From positions 1 through 64,000 of the forward strand of contig JAPKHC010000010.1 of NCBI GenBank assembly GCA_026647215.1: a stretch of DNA of 64,000 bases, read 5' to 3'. The position numbers and the translations under genes are program-made. The notes beneath the pieces are model-generated. The model searched no databases. It had not been told where the DNA came from and saw only the letters and a program-made list of their open reading frames with translations. Every line of letters starts with the position of its first letter. Positions within the stretch are counted from its first letter, which is position 1. Shown here piece by piece: positions 1 to 8,252 of this stretch. This DNA is from F1-120-MAGs118 sp013360535 (lineage in GTDB: Bacteria; Planctomycetota; UBA1135; GCA-002686595).

Positions 1-40
1 CGGCCACTACATCAACCGAGACTTCGCTAAGCTTGTTCAT
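1..40 (-). CDS. 5' end of an unidentified gene, cut by the window edge
   Basis: An ATG at 40-38 on the minus strand opens a frame that reads M-N-K-L-S-E-V-S-V-D-V-V-A before leaving the window. A good Shine-Dalgarno match (AGGTG) lies 6 nt upstream of the ATG. The gene would be co-directional with and downstream of glyA, about 118 nt from its stop. Thirteen residues are too few to name a family. The local base composition is less G+C-rich than the genes that follow. Confidence 0.35.
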   Translation of the reverse strand, partial: MNKLSEVSVDVVA

Positions 41-158
41 GGGTCACCTGTAAGGGGTTTGCACCTCGAGTGCGGTACACACGGTCAGCCTATGACCGCG
101 CCCTGGCCAGGTGGCCCCTCTCATCCCATCTCGGTATTCCTGCTCCGGCGCGGGAGTC

Positions 159-1424
159 CTACCGGTAGATCGGGAACGAGCGGCACAGCTCGCCCACTTC
201 GCCGCGCACGCGCGTCGCGACGCTCGTGTTGGTCGGCTCGGCGAGCACGTCCGCGATCCAGTTGCCCAGCTGGCGCATGTGCGCCTCCTTCAGGCCGCGC
301 GTCGTGATCGCCGCGGTGCCCAGGCGCACGCCCGAGGCCTTGCTCGGCGGGTTCTGGTCGTAGGGGATCAGGTTCTTGTTGCAGGTCAGGTCGACCGAGT
401 GGAGCACGTTCTCGGCGTCCTTGCCGGTCAGCTTCATCGGCGTGACGTCGACGAGCATCAGGTGGTTGTCGGTGCCGCCCGACACGATGCGCAGCCCACG
501 CGCGGCGAGCGTCTCCGCCAGCACCTTCGCATTGGCGCACACTTGCGCGGCGTAGACTGCGAAGCTCTTGTCGAGCGCCTCGCGGAACGCGACCGCCTTG
601 GCCGCGATCACGTGCATGAACGGCCCGCCCTGCCCGCCGGGGAACACGGCCGAGTTGATCGCCTTCATCACGTTCTCGTCGTTGCAAACGATCAGGCCAC
701 CGCGCGGGCCGCGCAGCGTCTTGTGCGTCGTCATCGTGACGACGTCGGCGTGCGGGACCGGGCTGGGGTGCTTGCCACCGGCGACGAGACCGGCGATGTG
801 CGCCTGGTCGACGAGCAGCTTCGCTCCCACTTCCTTCGCGATCGCCCCGAAGGCCGCGAAGTCGATGCCGCGCGAATACGCCGACGCGCCCGCCATGATC
901 ACGGCCGGCTTGAACTCGAGCGCCGCCTCGCGCACGCGGTTCATGTCGAGGCGCTCGGTGTCCTTCTCGACGCCGTAGCTCTTGAACTCGTAGAACACGC
1001 CCGAAAAGTTCTTGGGGTGCCCGTGCGAGAGGTGGCCGCCGTGGTCGAGCGACATGGCGAGCACGCGGTCGCGCGGCTTGGCGAGCGCCATCAGCGCCGC
1101 GATGTTGGCCTGCGTGCCGCTGTGCGGCTGGACGTTGGCCTGTGCGGCTCCGAACAGCTGCTTCGCGCGATCCCGCGCAAGGTCCTCGACCACGTCGACG
1201 AACTCGCAGCCGCCGTAGTAGCGCTTGCCGGGGTACCCCTCGGCGTACTTGTTGGTGAGCACCGTGCCCATGGCCGCCATCACCTCGCGCGAGGTGTGGT
1301 TCTCGCTCGCGATCAGCTCGAGCTGGCCTTCCTGGCGGGCGGTTTCCTGGCCGACGGCGGCCCACAGGGCCTCATCGGTCGGGCGGACGGACAGGTTCGA
1401 CGCGGTCAGGCTCGGGCTTTGCAT
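159..1424 (-). CDS. glyA: Serine hydroxymethyltransferase
   Basis: PLP enzyme that interconverts serine and glycine and charges tetrahydrofolate with a one-carbon unit in the cytosol. The 421-residue length is normal for the family. Visible signatures are LIASENHTS near residue 37, the YAEGYPGKRYYGG block at 60-72, the HSGTQAN motif at 101, and the PLP-binding lysine at about residue 235 in TTHKTLRGPRGG. The C-terminal GVRLGTAAITTRG block is also present. Transcription runs leftward, and the gene is divergent from the DUF1573 lipoprotein gene with 153 nt between the starts. Nothing looks truncated. Confidence 0.97.
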   Translation of the reverse strand: MQSPSLTASNLSVRPTDEALWAAVGQETARQEGQLELIASENHTSREVMAAMGTVLTNKYAEGYPGKRYYGGCEFVDVVEDLARDRAKQLFGAAQANVQPHSGTQANIAALMALAKPRDRVLAMSLDHGGHLSHGHPKNFSGVFYEFKSYGVEKDTERLDMNRVREAALEFKPAVIMAGASAYSRGIDFAAFGAIAKEVGAKLLVDQAHIAGLVAGGKHPSPVPHADVVTMTTHKTLRGPRGGLIVCNDENVMKAINSAVFPGGQGGPFMHVIAAKAVAFREALDKSFAVYAAQVCANAKVLAETLAARGLRIVSGGTDNHLMLVDVTPMKLTGKDAENVLHSVDLTCNKNLIPYDQNPPSKASGVRLGTAAITTRGLKEAHMRQLGNWIADVLAEPTNTSVATRVRGEVGELCRSFPIYR

Positions 1425-1577
1425 GGTGCGGCCATTGTCCCCGCCGCCGCGCGCGGTTCAATTGCGCGTTCCCACTCGTTGCCCCCGACGCTCCCGTCCC
1501 CCCTCGCCTCCCCGCCGCCCCCGGCGCCGACGAGCCGCCTCCAACGTCCGGCCGGTCCGGTCCGTAGGCTCTTGCCC

Positions 1578-2783
1578 ATGTCCCACCCTCGTTTCCTGCC
1601 CCACCTGTTCCTCGCCGCCGCACTCGGGCTCGGCACGCTGGCCTGCGAACCCGGAGATTCCGCCGCGCGCGAGTCCCACGAGCACCACGAAGGCGACGGC
1701 CACGACCACGGCGACGGGGCCAGCACTGACGTCCACGGGCAGGACGAGCGCGGCTTCGTGATCCTCGACCCGCAGCACGCCGCCCACCCCAACTGGGCCG
1801 ACGTCGGCGACCTCGAGCTCGGCGACGTCGCGACGGCCACGGTGAAGCTCAAGAACGTCGAGAAGACTCCGATCACGATCCAGAGCGTGCTCTCGGGCTG
1901 CTCGTGCACCGTCCCGTCGCTCTCCTACGTGACGGAATCCGGCGAACGGGTCGAGGGCGACCCGACGTCGACCACGGAGGCGCTCGTCGTTCCGCCGGGC
2001 GCCGTGGTCGAGCTCGCCCTGCGCGTCGACAGCCAACTCTCGCCCGCGCGCAACAAGGACAAGCTCGTCGTCGTGCGGATGAACACCGACAGCGACTTTG
2101 ATCCCTACGTGACGATCGAGCTGCGCATGAAGGTCGTCGCGGCCTTCCAGAGCGTGCCTCCGGAGCTCGACCTGCGGCGCATCCCGCGCAACGGCGGCGG
2201 TGCGGGCACGCTCCAGATCGGCGCGATCGGCGACAGCGGACGCGGCCTCGTGCGCATCCTCGACCTGCCTCCGGGGTTCGACGCTGCGCTGGTCGAGGAC
2301 CCGCCGATGGGCAACACGCCCGTCTGGACGCTGCGCGTGCGCGTGGAGCCGCCGCTCGCGCTCGGCCCCGGCGAGAAGAAGATCGCGCTCGCGACCACGG
2401 GCCCCGGCCGTGACGGCGAAGGTCGCCCCTACGAGGTGAAGGTGCGCTGGACCGCCGTGGAGGACGTCGAGATCGCTCCCGCGCGCATGCTCTTCCTGCG
2501 CGACGGCACGCTCGGACGCGAGGTCGCGCAGACCGAGCTCTTCGCGCGCCTGCCCGGCCACCTGCTCGCGATCACCTCCGCGACGATCGAAGGCACCGGC
2601 ACCGACGGCCTGATCGTGCAGCTCGAGCCCGCTCCGCCCGTCACCGACGGTCGCGCGAACCGCTGGCGCATCACGGTCGACCCCGGCGCGGCACGCCAGC
2701 TCGGCACGGTCCAGGGCACGATCGTGCTCACCACCGACGACCCCGCCTTCCCGCGCTTCGAGATCCCGATCGCACGCAAGTGA
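1578..2783 (+). CDS. DUF1573-family lipoprotein with a His-rich linker
   Basis: The start is the ATG at 1578, which is followed at once by a lipoprotein signal (hydrophobic LFLAAALGLGTLAC, lipobox cysteine at about residue 23). The long open stretch upstream in this frame is antisense to glyA and is not coding. After the signal comes an acidic, histidine-rich segment (about residues 31-52, several HEH/HDH-type groups), then an Ig-like DUF1573 domain with the family GCSCT motif near residue 112, and further beta-rich sequence to residue 401. DUF1573 proteins are common in Planctomycetota and Bacteroidota and their molecular role is not established. The His-rich segment could bind metal, which is inference. 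Confidence 0.8.
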   Translation: MSHPRFLPHLFLAAALGLGTLACEPGDSAARESHEHHEGDGHDHGDGASTDVHGQDERGFVILDPQHAAHPNWADVGDLELGDVATATVKLKNVEKTPITIQSVLSGCSCTVPSLSYVTESGERVEGDPTSTTEALVVPPGAVVELALRVDSQLSPARNKDKLVVVRMNTDSDFDPYVTIELRMKVVAAFQSVPPELDLRRIPRNGGGAGTLQIGAIGDSGRGLVRILDLPPGFDAALVEDPPMGNTPVWTLRVRVEPPLALGPGEKKIALATTGPGRDGEGRPYEVKVRWTAVEDVEIAPARMLFLRDGTLGREVAQTELFARLPGHLLAITSATIEGTGTDGLIVQLEPAPPVTDGRANRWRITVDPGAARQLGTVQGTIVLTTDDPAFPRFEIPIARK

Positions 2784-2803
2784 GCGGCGGCCGCGCGCGA
2801 GCC

Positions 2804-3088
2804 TCAGCGCCCGCGCGGCAGGGATTCGCCGAGGTGCACGATTCGCAGCGCGAGGACGGCGGCGAGGATGGCGCACGCTCCGGCAGCCAACCCGAGCAGG
2901 ACCACGCTCATGCTGGTGCGTTCGGCGTCCCCGAACATCACGTAGCCGCCCTTGCCCCACAGGAACGTGGCGGGCACACCGATGGCGAAGCTCGTCGCGA
3001 CGAGCAGCAGCACCCAGCGCCGCAGGCGCTTGATGCGCGCGTGCAGGGCGTCGACACGGGCGTCGAGTTGCGGATTTCGCTCTCGCAT
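2804..3088 (-). CDS. Small two-helix membrane protein
   Basis: A 94-residue protein from the ATG at 3088; an in-frame start at 3151 would add 21 Arg/Ala-rich residues and is less likely. It has an amphipathic start (about residues 1-25, possible coiled coil), a membrane helix (about 26-46) and a second helix (about 60-82). I do not recognise a family. It is convergent with the DUF1573 gene, with only 20 nt between the stops. No clear ribosome-binding site decides between the two starts. Confidence 0.5.
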   Translation of the reverse strand: MRERNPQLDARVDALHARIKRLRRWVLLLVATSFAIGVPATFLWGKGGYVMFGDAERTSMSVVLLGLAAGACAILAAVLALRIVHLGESLPRGR

Positions 3089-3189
3089 CTGGCTCAGGGG
3101 CGCGCGCCTGGCCGCTCGCGCCGGTCCCCATTCAAGCCGAGCTGCCGACACCGCACAAGGCGGCGTCGGCAGCGGGGCCCGTCACGGGT

Positions 3190-3208
3190 CAGGACCGGTC
3201 AGGTCCTG
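3190..3208. terminator. Short hairpin downstream of the secreted-protein gene
   Basis: A 7-bp perfect inverted repeat (CAGGACC / GGTCCTG) with a 5-nt loop lies 12 nt past the stop of the minus-strand gene ending at 3221. There is no T-run, so it is only a possible terminator. Confidence 0.35.
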
Positions 3209-3220
3209 CTCGTCGTCGGA

Positions 3221-4801
3221 TCACATGAACACGCTCAGCACCCAGCTCTCGCGGAGCGGGGTGACGACCGGCGGATTGCCCGGATTGGCGCCCCACAGCT
3301 GGGCACTGAAGCGCAGCGGCGTCGGGCCGAAGGTGCGCGTCACCGGAATCACGAGGTCCAGCGCGTTGCGCTGCAGCGACGCGAGGTCGATCAGGATCGG
3401 GTCTCCCAGCGGAACGGGCGGAGTGTTCGAGCCAGCGGGCCCCTCGAGCTGCAGCCACACGAAACCGAACATGTAGCCATGGAGGTCGAAGCCGGTGACC
3501 TGGATGTGGATCTCGTCCATCGGCGAGTTGGGCGGAGAGTGACGCACGGCCGTGAATCCGAACTCTCCGGCGCCCTGACGCATGTCGTCCGTCGCGGTCC
3601 CCATCCGGCGAGAGAGCGCCATGAGGTCGAAAGGATCGCCGATGCAGGCGCTGTTCACGTTGTCAGGCGTTCCGGTCGACGGCGTCGAACCCGAGCCCGT
3701 CCGGGGCCGCAGCCCCTTCTTCTGCGTGATCTCCATCCCGGCCTGGGTCTTCAGCGAGGTCGTCGGGCAGGTCGTGGAAGTGGCGTCCCCCTGATACACG
3801 AGCAGCTGATCGAACACGCTCGTCGGCCAGACGTCCGAGTCCGGAGTGAGCGAGAACACCAGTCGACTCTGACCGCTGGGCGGGTGGACGAAGACCGAGA
3901 GCGCGTCGATCTCGACGGTGCCGATGTCGCGACCGTGGAAGAGCTGGTCGTGGCCGAACGCGATGGTCGGCCCGACCCACTCGAGCAGACTTGCGTCCCA
4001 GAGCAGCAGGTAGACGTTGGAGGCGGCCGGTGCCTGACTGTCGATGTCGAAGCCGAACTGGTTCAGCCAGGTGACATAGGACTTCGAGAGCGTGAAGTAG
4101 AACCGGTCGCGGACCGGAAACATCGGATCGGACTGGCCGGTGGAGTTCGCCGAGTGGACTCCCATCGCGAAGTCATGGTTGACGATCTCGCGATTGCCCG
4201 CGGGCTGCGGCAGCGCCTGCTGCAGGTTGAGCTGCGTGCCGGTGTACTCGATCCGAACGGTATCCACGAACCTCGGGTGGATGCCGGTGCTGCCTTCCGC
4301 GTAGTACGACATGATCTCGGTCGCGGGGTTGTTGCCCTGCAGGACACGAGTCTCGAGCAGGCTGCCCGGCATTCCGACGGCCTGCGAGTCGAGGACGATG
4401 GAGACCATGCACCACAGGTTCGGTGCCATCTGCATGCGCCCTTGGCCGTCGACGAGCGGCATGATGTCCCCGCCCGTGGAGATCCCTCCGAACTCCGGCG
4501 ACCTGCCGCTGGGTGCCCACTTGGTCAGCTCCGCAAACGAGTAGTCGGGGTGAACGGCCGTCGCGGCCCCGAAGGTCGTCGCGTTCCACTCGAGCGGAAT
4601 GCCCGAGTTCGCACCGGGCGCACGGATCCACAGGGCGGAGTCACCGCTCTCCCTGACGGTCATGCCGACCGCGAGGTTCGAGAACAGGCCATGCGCCCGT
4701 TCGGGCTGCACGGGTGTGCCTGGACTGGTCTGCGCAGCGACCGGGAGCGCGAGTGAAACCGTGGCGAGCAAGCAGAAGCTTCGGAGAGTCTGGAGTTTCA
4801 T
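3221..4801 (-). CDS. Secreted protein of unknown function
   Basis: A 526-residue protein from the ATG at 4801, chosen because it gives a clean signal peptide (MKLQTLRSFCLLATVSLALP, cleavage near VAAQ) and has AAGGG about 9 nt upstream; a longer frame upstream is not needed. The mature part is rich in Gly, Pro, Ser and Asp, with few cysteines and no membrane helix, as expected of an exported beta-rich protein. I recognise no domain. Synonymous sites appear less extremely G+C-rich than in neighbouring housekeeping genes, so it may be more recently acquired or less expressed. It lies 71 nt downstream of the kinase gene on the same strand. Confidence 0.7.
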   Translation of the reverse strand: MKLQTLRSFCLLATVSLALPVAAQTSPGTPVQPERAHGLFSNLAVGMTVRESGDSALWIRAPGANSGIPLEWNATTFGAATAVHPDYSFAELTKWAPSGRSPEFGGISTGGDIMPLVDGQGRMQMAPNLWCMVSIVLDSQAVGMPGSLLETRVLQGNNPATEIMSYYAEGSTGIHPRFVDTVRIEYTGTQLNLQQALPQPAGNREIVNHDFAMGVHSANSTGQSDPMFPVRDRFYFTLSKSYVTWLNQFGFDIDSQAPAASNVYLLLWDASLLEWVGPTIAFGHDQLFHGRDIGTVEIDALSVFVHPPSGQSRLVFSLTPDSDVWPTSVFDQLLVYQGDATSTTCPTTSLKTQAGMEITQKKGLRPRTGSGSTPSTGTPDNVNSACIGDPFDLMALSRRMGTATDDMRQGAGEFGFTAVRHSPPNSPMDEIHIQVTGFDLHGYMFGFVWLQLEGPAGSNTPPVPLGDPILIDLASLQRNALDLVIPVTRTFGPTPLRFSAQLWGANPGNPPVVTPLRESWVLSVFM

Positions 4802-4872
4802 GATGGAGCCCTTGATGGAAGGAGAAGTGAATCGTTGGGCCGCAGCGCAGAGTGCGCTCGCGCTGGCCCGCG

Positions 4873-7386
4873 TTACTTGGGTGCCTTGCGGCCGCGCGGA
4901 TCGAAGGCCTGCAGGATGCGCCGGAGCGCCTCGGTCTGGTTGGCATCGAGCTCGGCGGGCATGTGGCGCAGGAGGAGATCCTGTCGCCACCAGTTCTCGG
5001 GGGATTCGGTGAGCACGTCGGCCAAGGCGTGGAACAACTCACCGCTGTTCGCCTCGTCCAGCGACAGCGCGATTCGGTAGGCGGCGTCGGTGGCCCAGCC
5101 TTCTTCGTCGGTGACTCGCTCCTCGACAGCAGCGAAGTGCGACAGGGCTTCCTTGACCCGCAGAGAGCGCGCTGAAGCGTCGGTCACATCGAGCGCGGCG
5201 TAGGAGGCCACGACGCCCTGCCAGTAGGAACCCCAACCGGCGTCCTCGGGAACGAGCCCCGGCGCCGCCTTGCGGATGAGCTCGCCAGCCGCGTCGAAGC
5301 GGCGCGCAGCGATCTCGATCCAGACCAGATTCTCGAACAGGTGCGCGTAGTTGGGACGCAGCTCGATGGCCACGCTCAGGTAGTCGCGCGCGTCGTCGAG
5401 TCGCCCCAGCGAGAAGGCCGCGAGCGCGGCGTTGATGCGCGGCACGTGAGCCCGCGGTGCCAGCGCGACGGCCTGGGCGCCCGAACGAAGCGCCTCGTCG
5501 TAACGCCCCTGCGCGAGCAGCAGGTGGCCGGCGATGTTCGACGTCGAAGCTGTCGGAGCGCCGAGCCGACTCTCCAGCCGCACGAGGTCCGCAAAACGCT
5601 GCAGTGCAACCTGCTCGAGATCGGCGCCCACCAGTTTCCCAAAACCGGAGAAGGCGAGGAGCAGCTCCTCCGCGTGCGGGATCGCGCGCACTTCCGCCTC
5701 CGCGAACAGCTGCAGCGCCTCGGGTCGCCGCTCCTGACGGAGCAGGTGGTATCCGAGCAGGTACCGATCGATGGCCGTGGTCGCCGCCGGCAACCCGGCG
5801 AGGTCCAGCGCCGCAAAACCACCCGACCGGGCCTCGGCGCTCGCGTAGCGCCGCGCGAGCTCGCGCGCGAACGGCGTGTCGACGAACGCGGCCACTTCCG
5901 CCATGTCCGCGGCCGCGCCGTCGCCGTCGCCGTGGTCCTGTCGGAACGAGGCGCGCAGCAGGAACGTCGGCAGCGGCTCGACCGCGACCGCCGCAGCGGC
6001 ATCGAGCAACTTCGAGAGCGCGACGCGATCGGCCTCGAAGCGGTAGACGCGATTGGCCGCGTTGACGACGGTGAAGTTCGGCGGGAAGTGTCGAGCGAGC
6101 TCGGCGTGCTCGGCGCGGCGGGTCTCGAGCTGGAGCGAGCGGACCTCGCGGGCACCGAAGACGAACGCGAGCGTCGCGACGGCGGCGAGTGCACCCCGCG
6201 CGGCGAGCGAGCGCGAGATGCGCCTCCACAGCCGCTCGGCCGAGGTGATCGGACGCGCGGAAATCGGCCGGAACTCGAGGAACGCGCGCAGGTCGGCCTC
6301 GAACTCGGCGGCCGTCGCGTAGCGGCGCGCCGGATTGCGCGCCATGCCCTTGTCGAGGATCGCCTGCAGGTCGCGCGGCAGGCCGGGACGCATCTGCACC
6401 GCCGGGCGCGGCTCCTTGGTCGCGAGCTGCGTCAGGATCTGCGTCGGCGATCCTTCGTAGGGCGCGTGCAGCGTGAGCAGGTGGTAGAGCGTCGCCGCGA
6501 GGCTGTAGACGTCGCTCGCGGCCGAGCGGCGCGCCTTGCGCTCGAGCGCCTCCGGCGGCATGTACGCGGGCGTGCCGAGGCTCGTCGCCGAGCGGGTCGC
6601 CGGACTCTGGTCGTCGAGCAGCGCGACTCCGAAGTCGAGCAGCACCGGACGCCCGTCACGGCGCACCAGGATGTTGGAAGGCTTGATGTCGCGGTGCAGG
6701 ACGCCCGCGCGGTGCACCGCCTCGAGCCCCGCCGCGAGGTCCGCCGTCCAGCGCACGACCGTTCGAACGTAGCTCGACTCGCCGCGGCGAGCGACGCCCA
6801 GCGTCGACTCGATCCAGGTCGCGTCGTCGCCCGTCGGACGCGGCGCGCGCGCCTTGGCGGCGTCGAGCACGGCCGACAGCGACGGGCCGTCGATGCGCTC
6901 CATCACGATGTAGACCTGCTCGCCCGCGGTGCGGCCGCGATCGAACAACGTCACCACCGCCGGATGCTGCACGGCCGCCATCGCGTGCGCCTCGCGCTCG
7001 AAGCGCTGCAGCGCGACTTCCGGCGCCATCAGGCCGTGGTGGACGATCTTGCAGGCCACCTTGCGGCCGAGCTCGAGGTCTTCGGCGAGGTACACGACCC
7101 CCATCGCGCCGGCGCCGATGCGCTCGAGGATGCGGAAGCGCCCGCCGAGGCAGCTGCCGGGCAGGCCGTCGTGCTCTCCGACCCGCGCGATCAGGCCCGG
7201 CATCGAACCGGCGCGCTCGACGGCCGCACGCACGCGCGCGAGCTCTTCCGGACGATCCTTGCAGGCGGCCTCGAGCCAGTCCGCGCGGCCTTCCTCTCGG
7301 AACGCGAGCGCGTTAGCGACGAGGGCCGTGAGCTCGTCCCTGCGCGAGCCCCGCGAGCCCGTGCCTTGCGAACGCCCCGCGTTCAT
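4873..7386 (-). CDS. Membrane-anchored Ser/Thr protein kinase with TPR-like C-terminus
   Basis: Hanks-type kinase of 837 residues. The kinase domain spans about residues 84-372, with a glycine loop IGAGAMGVVYLAED at 90-103, ATP lysine at 113, catalytic HRDIKPSN at 231-238, DFG at 251-253, and GTPAYMPPEA in the activation segment. All catalytic residues are present. One membrane helix follows (about 397-413), then about 420 residues of helical, TPR-like repeats outside the membrane. The gene overlaps the ECF sigma gene by 4 nt (ATGA), so the two are translationally coupled. A kinase paired with an ECF sigma factor suggests phosphorylation-dependent sigma control, as known for some planctomycete and actinobacterial ECF groups; the direct link here is inference. 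Confidence 0.92.
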   Translation of the reverse strand: MNAGRSQGTGSRGSRRDELTALVANALAFREEGRADWLEAACKDRPEELARVRAAVERAGSMPGLIARVGEHDGLPGSCLGGRFRILERIGAGAMGVVYLAEDLELGRKVACKIVHHGLMAPEVALQRFEREAHAMAAVQHPAVVTLFDRGRTAGEQVYIVMERIDGPSLSAVLDAAKARAPRPTGDDATWIESTLGVARRGESSYVRTVVRWTADLAAGLEAVHRAGVLHRDIKPSNILVRRDGRPVLLDFGVALLDDQSPATRSATSLGTPAYMPPEALERKARRSAASDVYSLAATLYHLLTLHAPYEGSPTQILTQLATKEPRPAVQMRPGLPRDLQAILDKGMARNPARRYATAAEFEADLRAFLEFRPISARPITSAERLWRRISRSLAARGALAAVATLAFVFGAREVRSLQLETRRAEHAELARHFPPNFTVVNAANRVYRFEADRVALSKLLDAAAAVAVEPLPTFLLRASFRQDHGDGDGAAADMAEVAAFVDTPFARELARRYASAEARSGGFAALDLAGLPAATTAIDRYLLGYHLLRQERRPEALQLFAEAEVRAIPHAEELLLAFSGFGKLVGADLEQVALQRFADLVRLESRLGAPTASTSNIAGHLLLAQGRYDEALRSGAQAVALAPRAHVPRINAALAAFSLGRLDDARDYLSVAIELRPNYAHLFENLVWIEIAARRFDAAGELIRKAAPGLVPEDAGWGSYWQGVVASYAALDVTDASARSLRVKEALSHFAAVEERVTDEEGWATDAAYRIALSLDEANSGELFHALADVLTESPENWWRQDLLLRHMPAELDANQTEALRRILQAFDPRGRKAPK

Positions 7387-8012
7387 TCGTCGTCCCCCAG
7401 CTCCAGCGACAGGCGCGCCTGCGCCTCGAAGAACGCACGCCGCGCGGCGGACTCCGAGCCGTAGCCGAGCTGCTCCGCGAGCTCGCGGAACGACGCCAGC
7501 CCTTCGATGCGCGCGCGCAGGAGGTGCTGGACCCGCGGCTCGAAGCGCGCGATGGCCGCGAGCAAGCGCGCCGCGTCCTCCGCAGCCGCCGCGAACTCCG
7601 CCGGATCCGCCTCGAGCCCCTCGATGTCGAACTCGCCCGTGATCGGATGGCCCTTGCGACCGTCACGCTGCGCCGCCTGATGGAAACGCAGGGCATCGAG
7701 GATGCGATTGCGGACGACAGTGGCGAGGTACCCGACGAAGGCCTCCTCGTTGCGTCCGGCGAAGGCCCCGAGGTCCCACAGCACACTCTCGAAGACCGAG
7801 TGAACCACGTCGCCCGTGCTGAAGCGCGCCGACAGCCACGGCCGGCTGCGCCGGAGGTCCGCGGCGAGGCGCTGGTGCACGAGCTCCTGCACGACGGGGT
7901 AGAAGCGCTCCGCGAGCGCCTCGAGCGCTTCCCTGTCGCCCGCCCGAGCCATCTCGAGCGTCCACAGGAACGGGGCAGCCTCGGTCATCGGCATCAGCGT
8001 AACGCGGGGCAT
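7383..8012 (-). CDS. ECF-type RNA polymerase sigma factor
   Basis: A 209-residue ECF sigma factor. Region 2 includes RFSTGDVVHSVFESVLWDL and FVGYLATVVRNRILDALR (about residues 62-109); region 4 is a C-terminal helix-turn-helix (FRELAEQLGYGSESAARRAF, about 175-194). The ATG at 8012 is supported by AAAGGGG 8 nt upstream. No anti-sigma gene is adjacent; instead the gene overlaps a Ser/Thr kinase gene by 4 nt. The SigK-like planctomycete group, whose members often sit next to kinases, is the likely class. Its targets cannot be seen from the sequence. Confidence 0.88.
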   Translation of the reverse strand: MPRVTLMPMTEAAPFLWTLEMARAGDREALEALAERFYPVVQELVHQRLAADLRRSRPWLSARFSTGDVVHSVFESVLWDLGAFAGRNEEAFVGYLATVVRNRILDALRFHQAAQRDGRKGHPITGEFDIEGLEADPAEFAAAAEDAARLLAAIARFEPRVQHLLRARIEGLASFRELAEQLGYGSESAARRAFFEAQARLSLELGDDE

Positions 8013-8252
8013 GTCATTCGCCCCTTTGGCCAGCGAGCGGCGCGCCCCAACGAGGCCCCGCCCACTCCGTCACGCCGGTTGCTGCTCGGTCCACAGGAGC
8101 TTTGGCGTCGAGCCGCAGCGTTTCCGCCGCGAAATCCTGGGAAAAGAATCCGGAGAGCGAAACCCGAAACGCGCGTCGGAGCGCCTCGCGCCGCCGGTGT
8201 AGGTCCGCCGCGGCCCCCGTGCTAGCAGGGCGGTTCCCAACGGAGACTGCTC

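Noticed and set aside
111..1577. Upstream extension of the DUF1573 gene
   Set aside because: The first 489 codons of this frame are antisense to glyA; the real start is the ATG before the lipoprotein signal at 1578.
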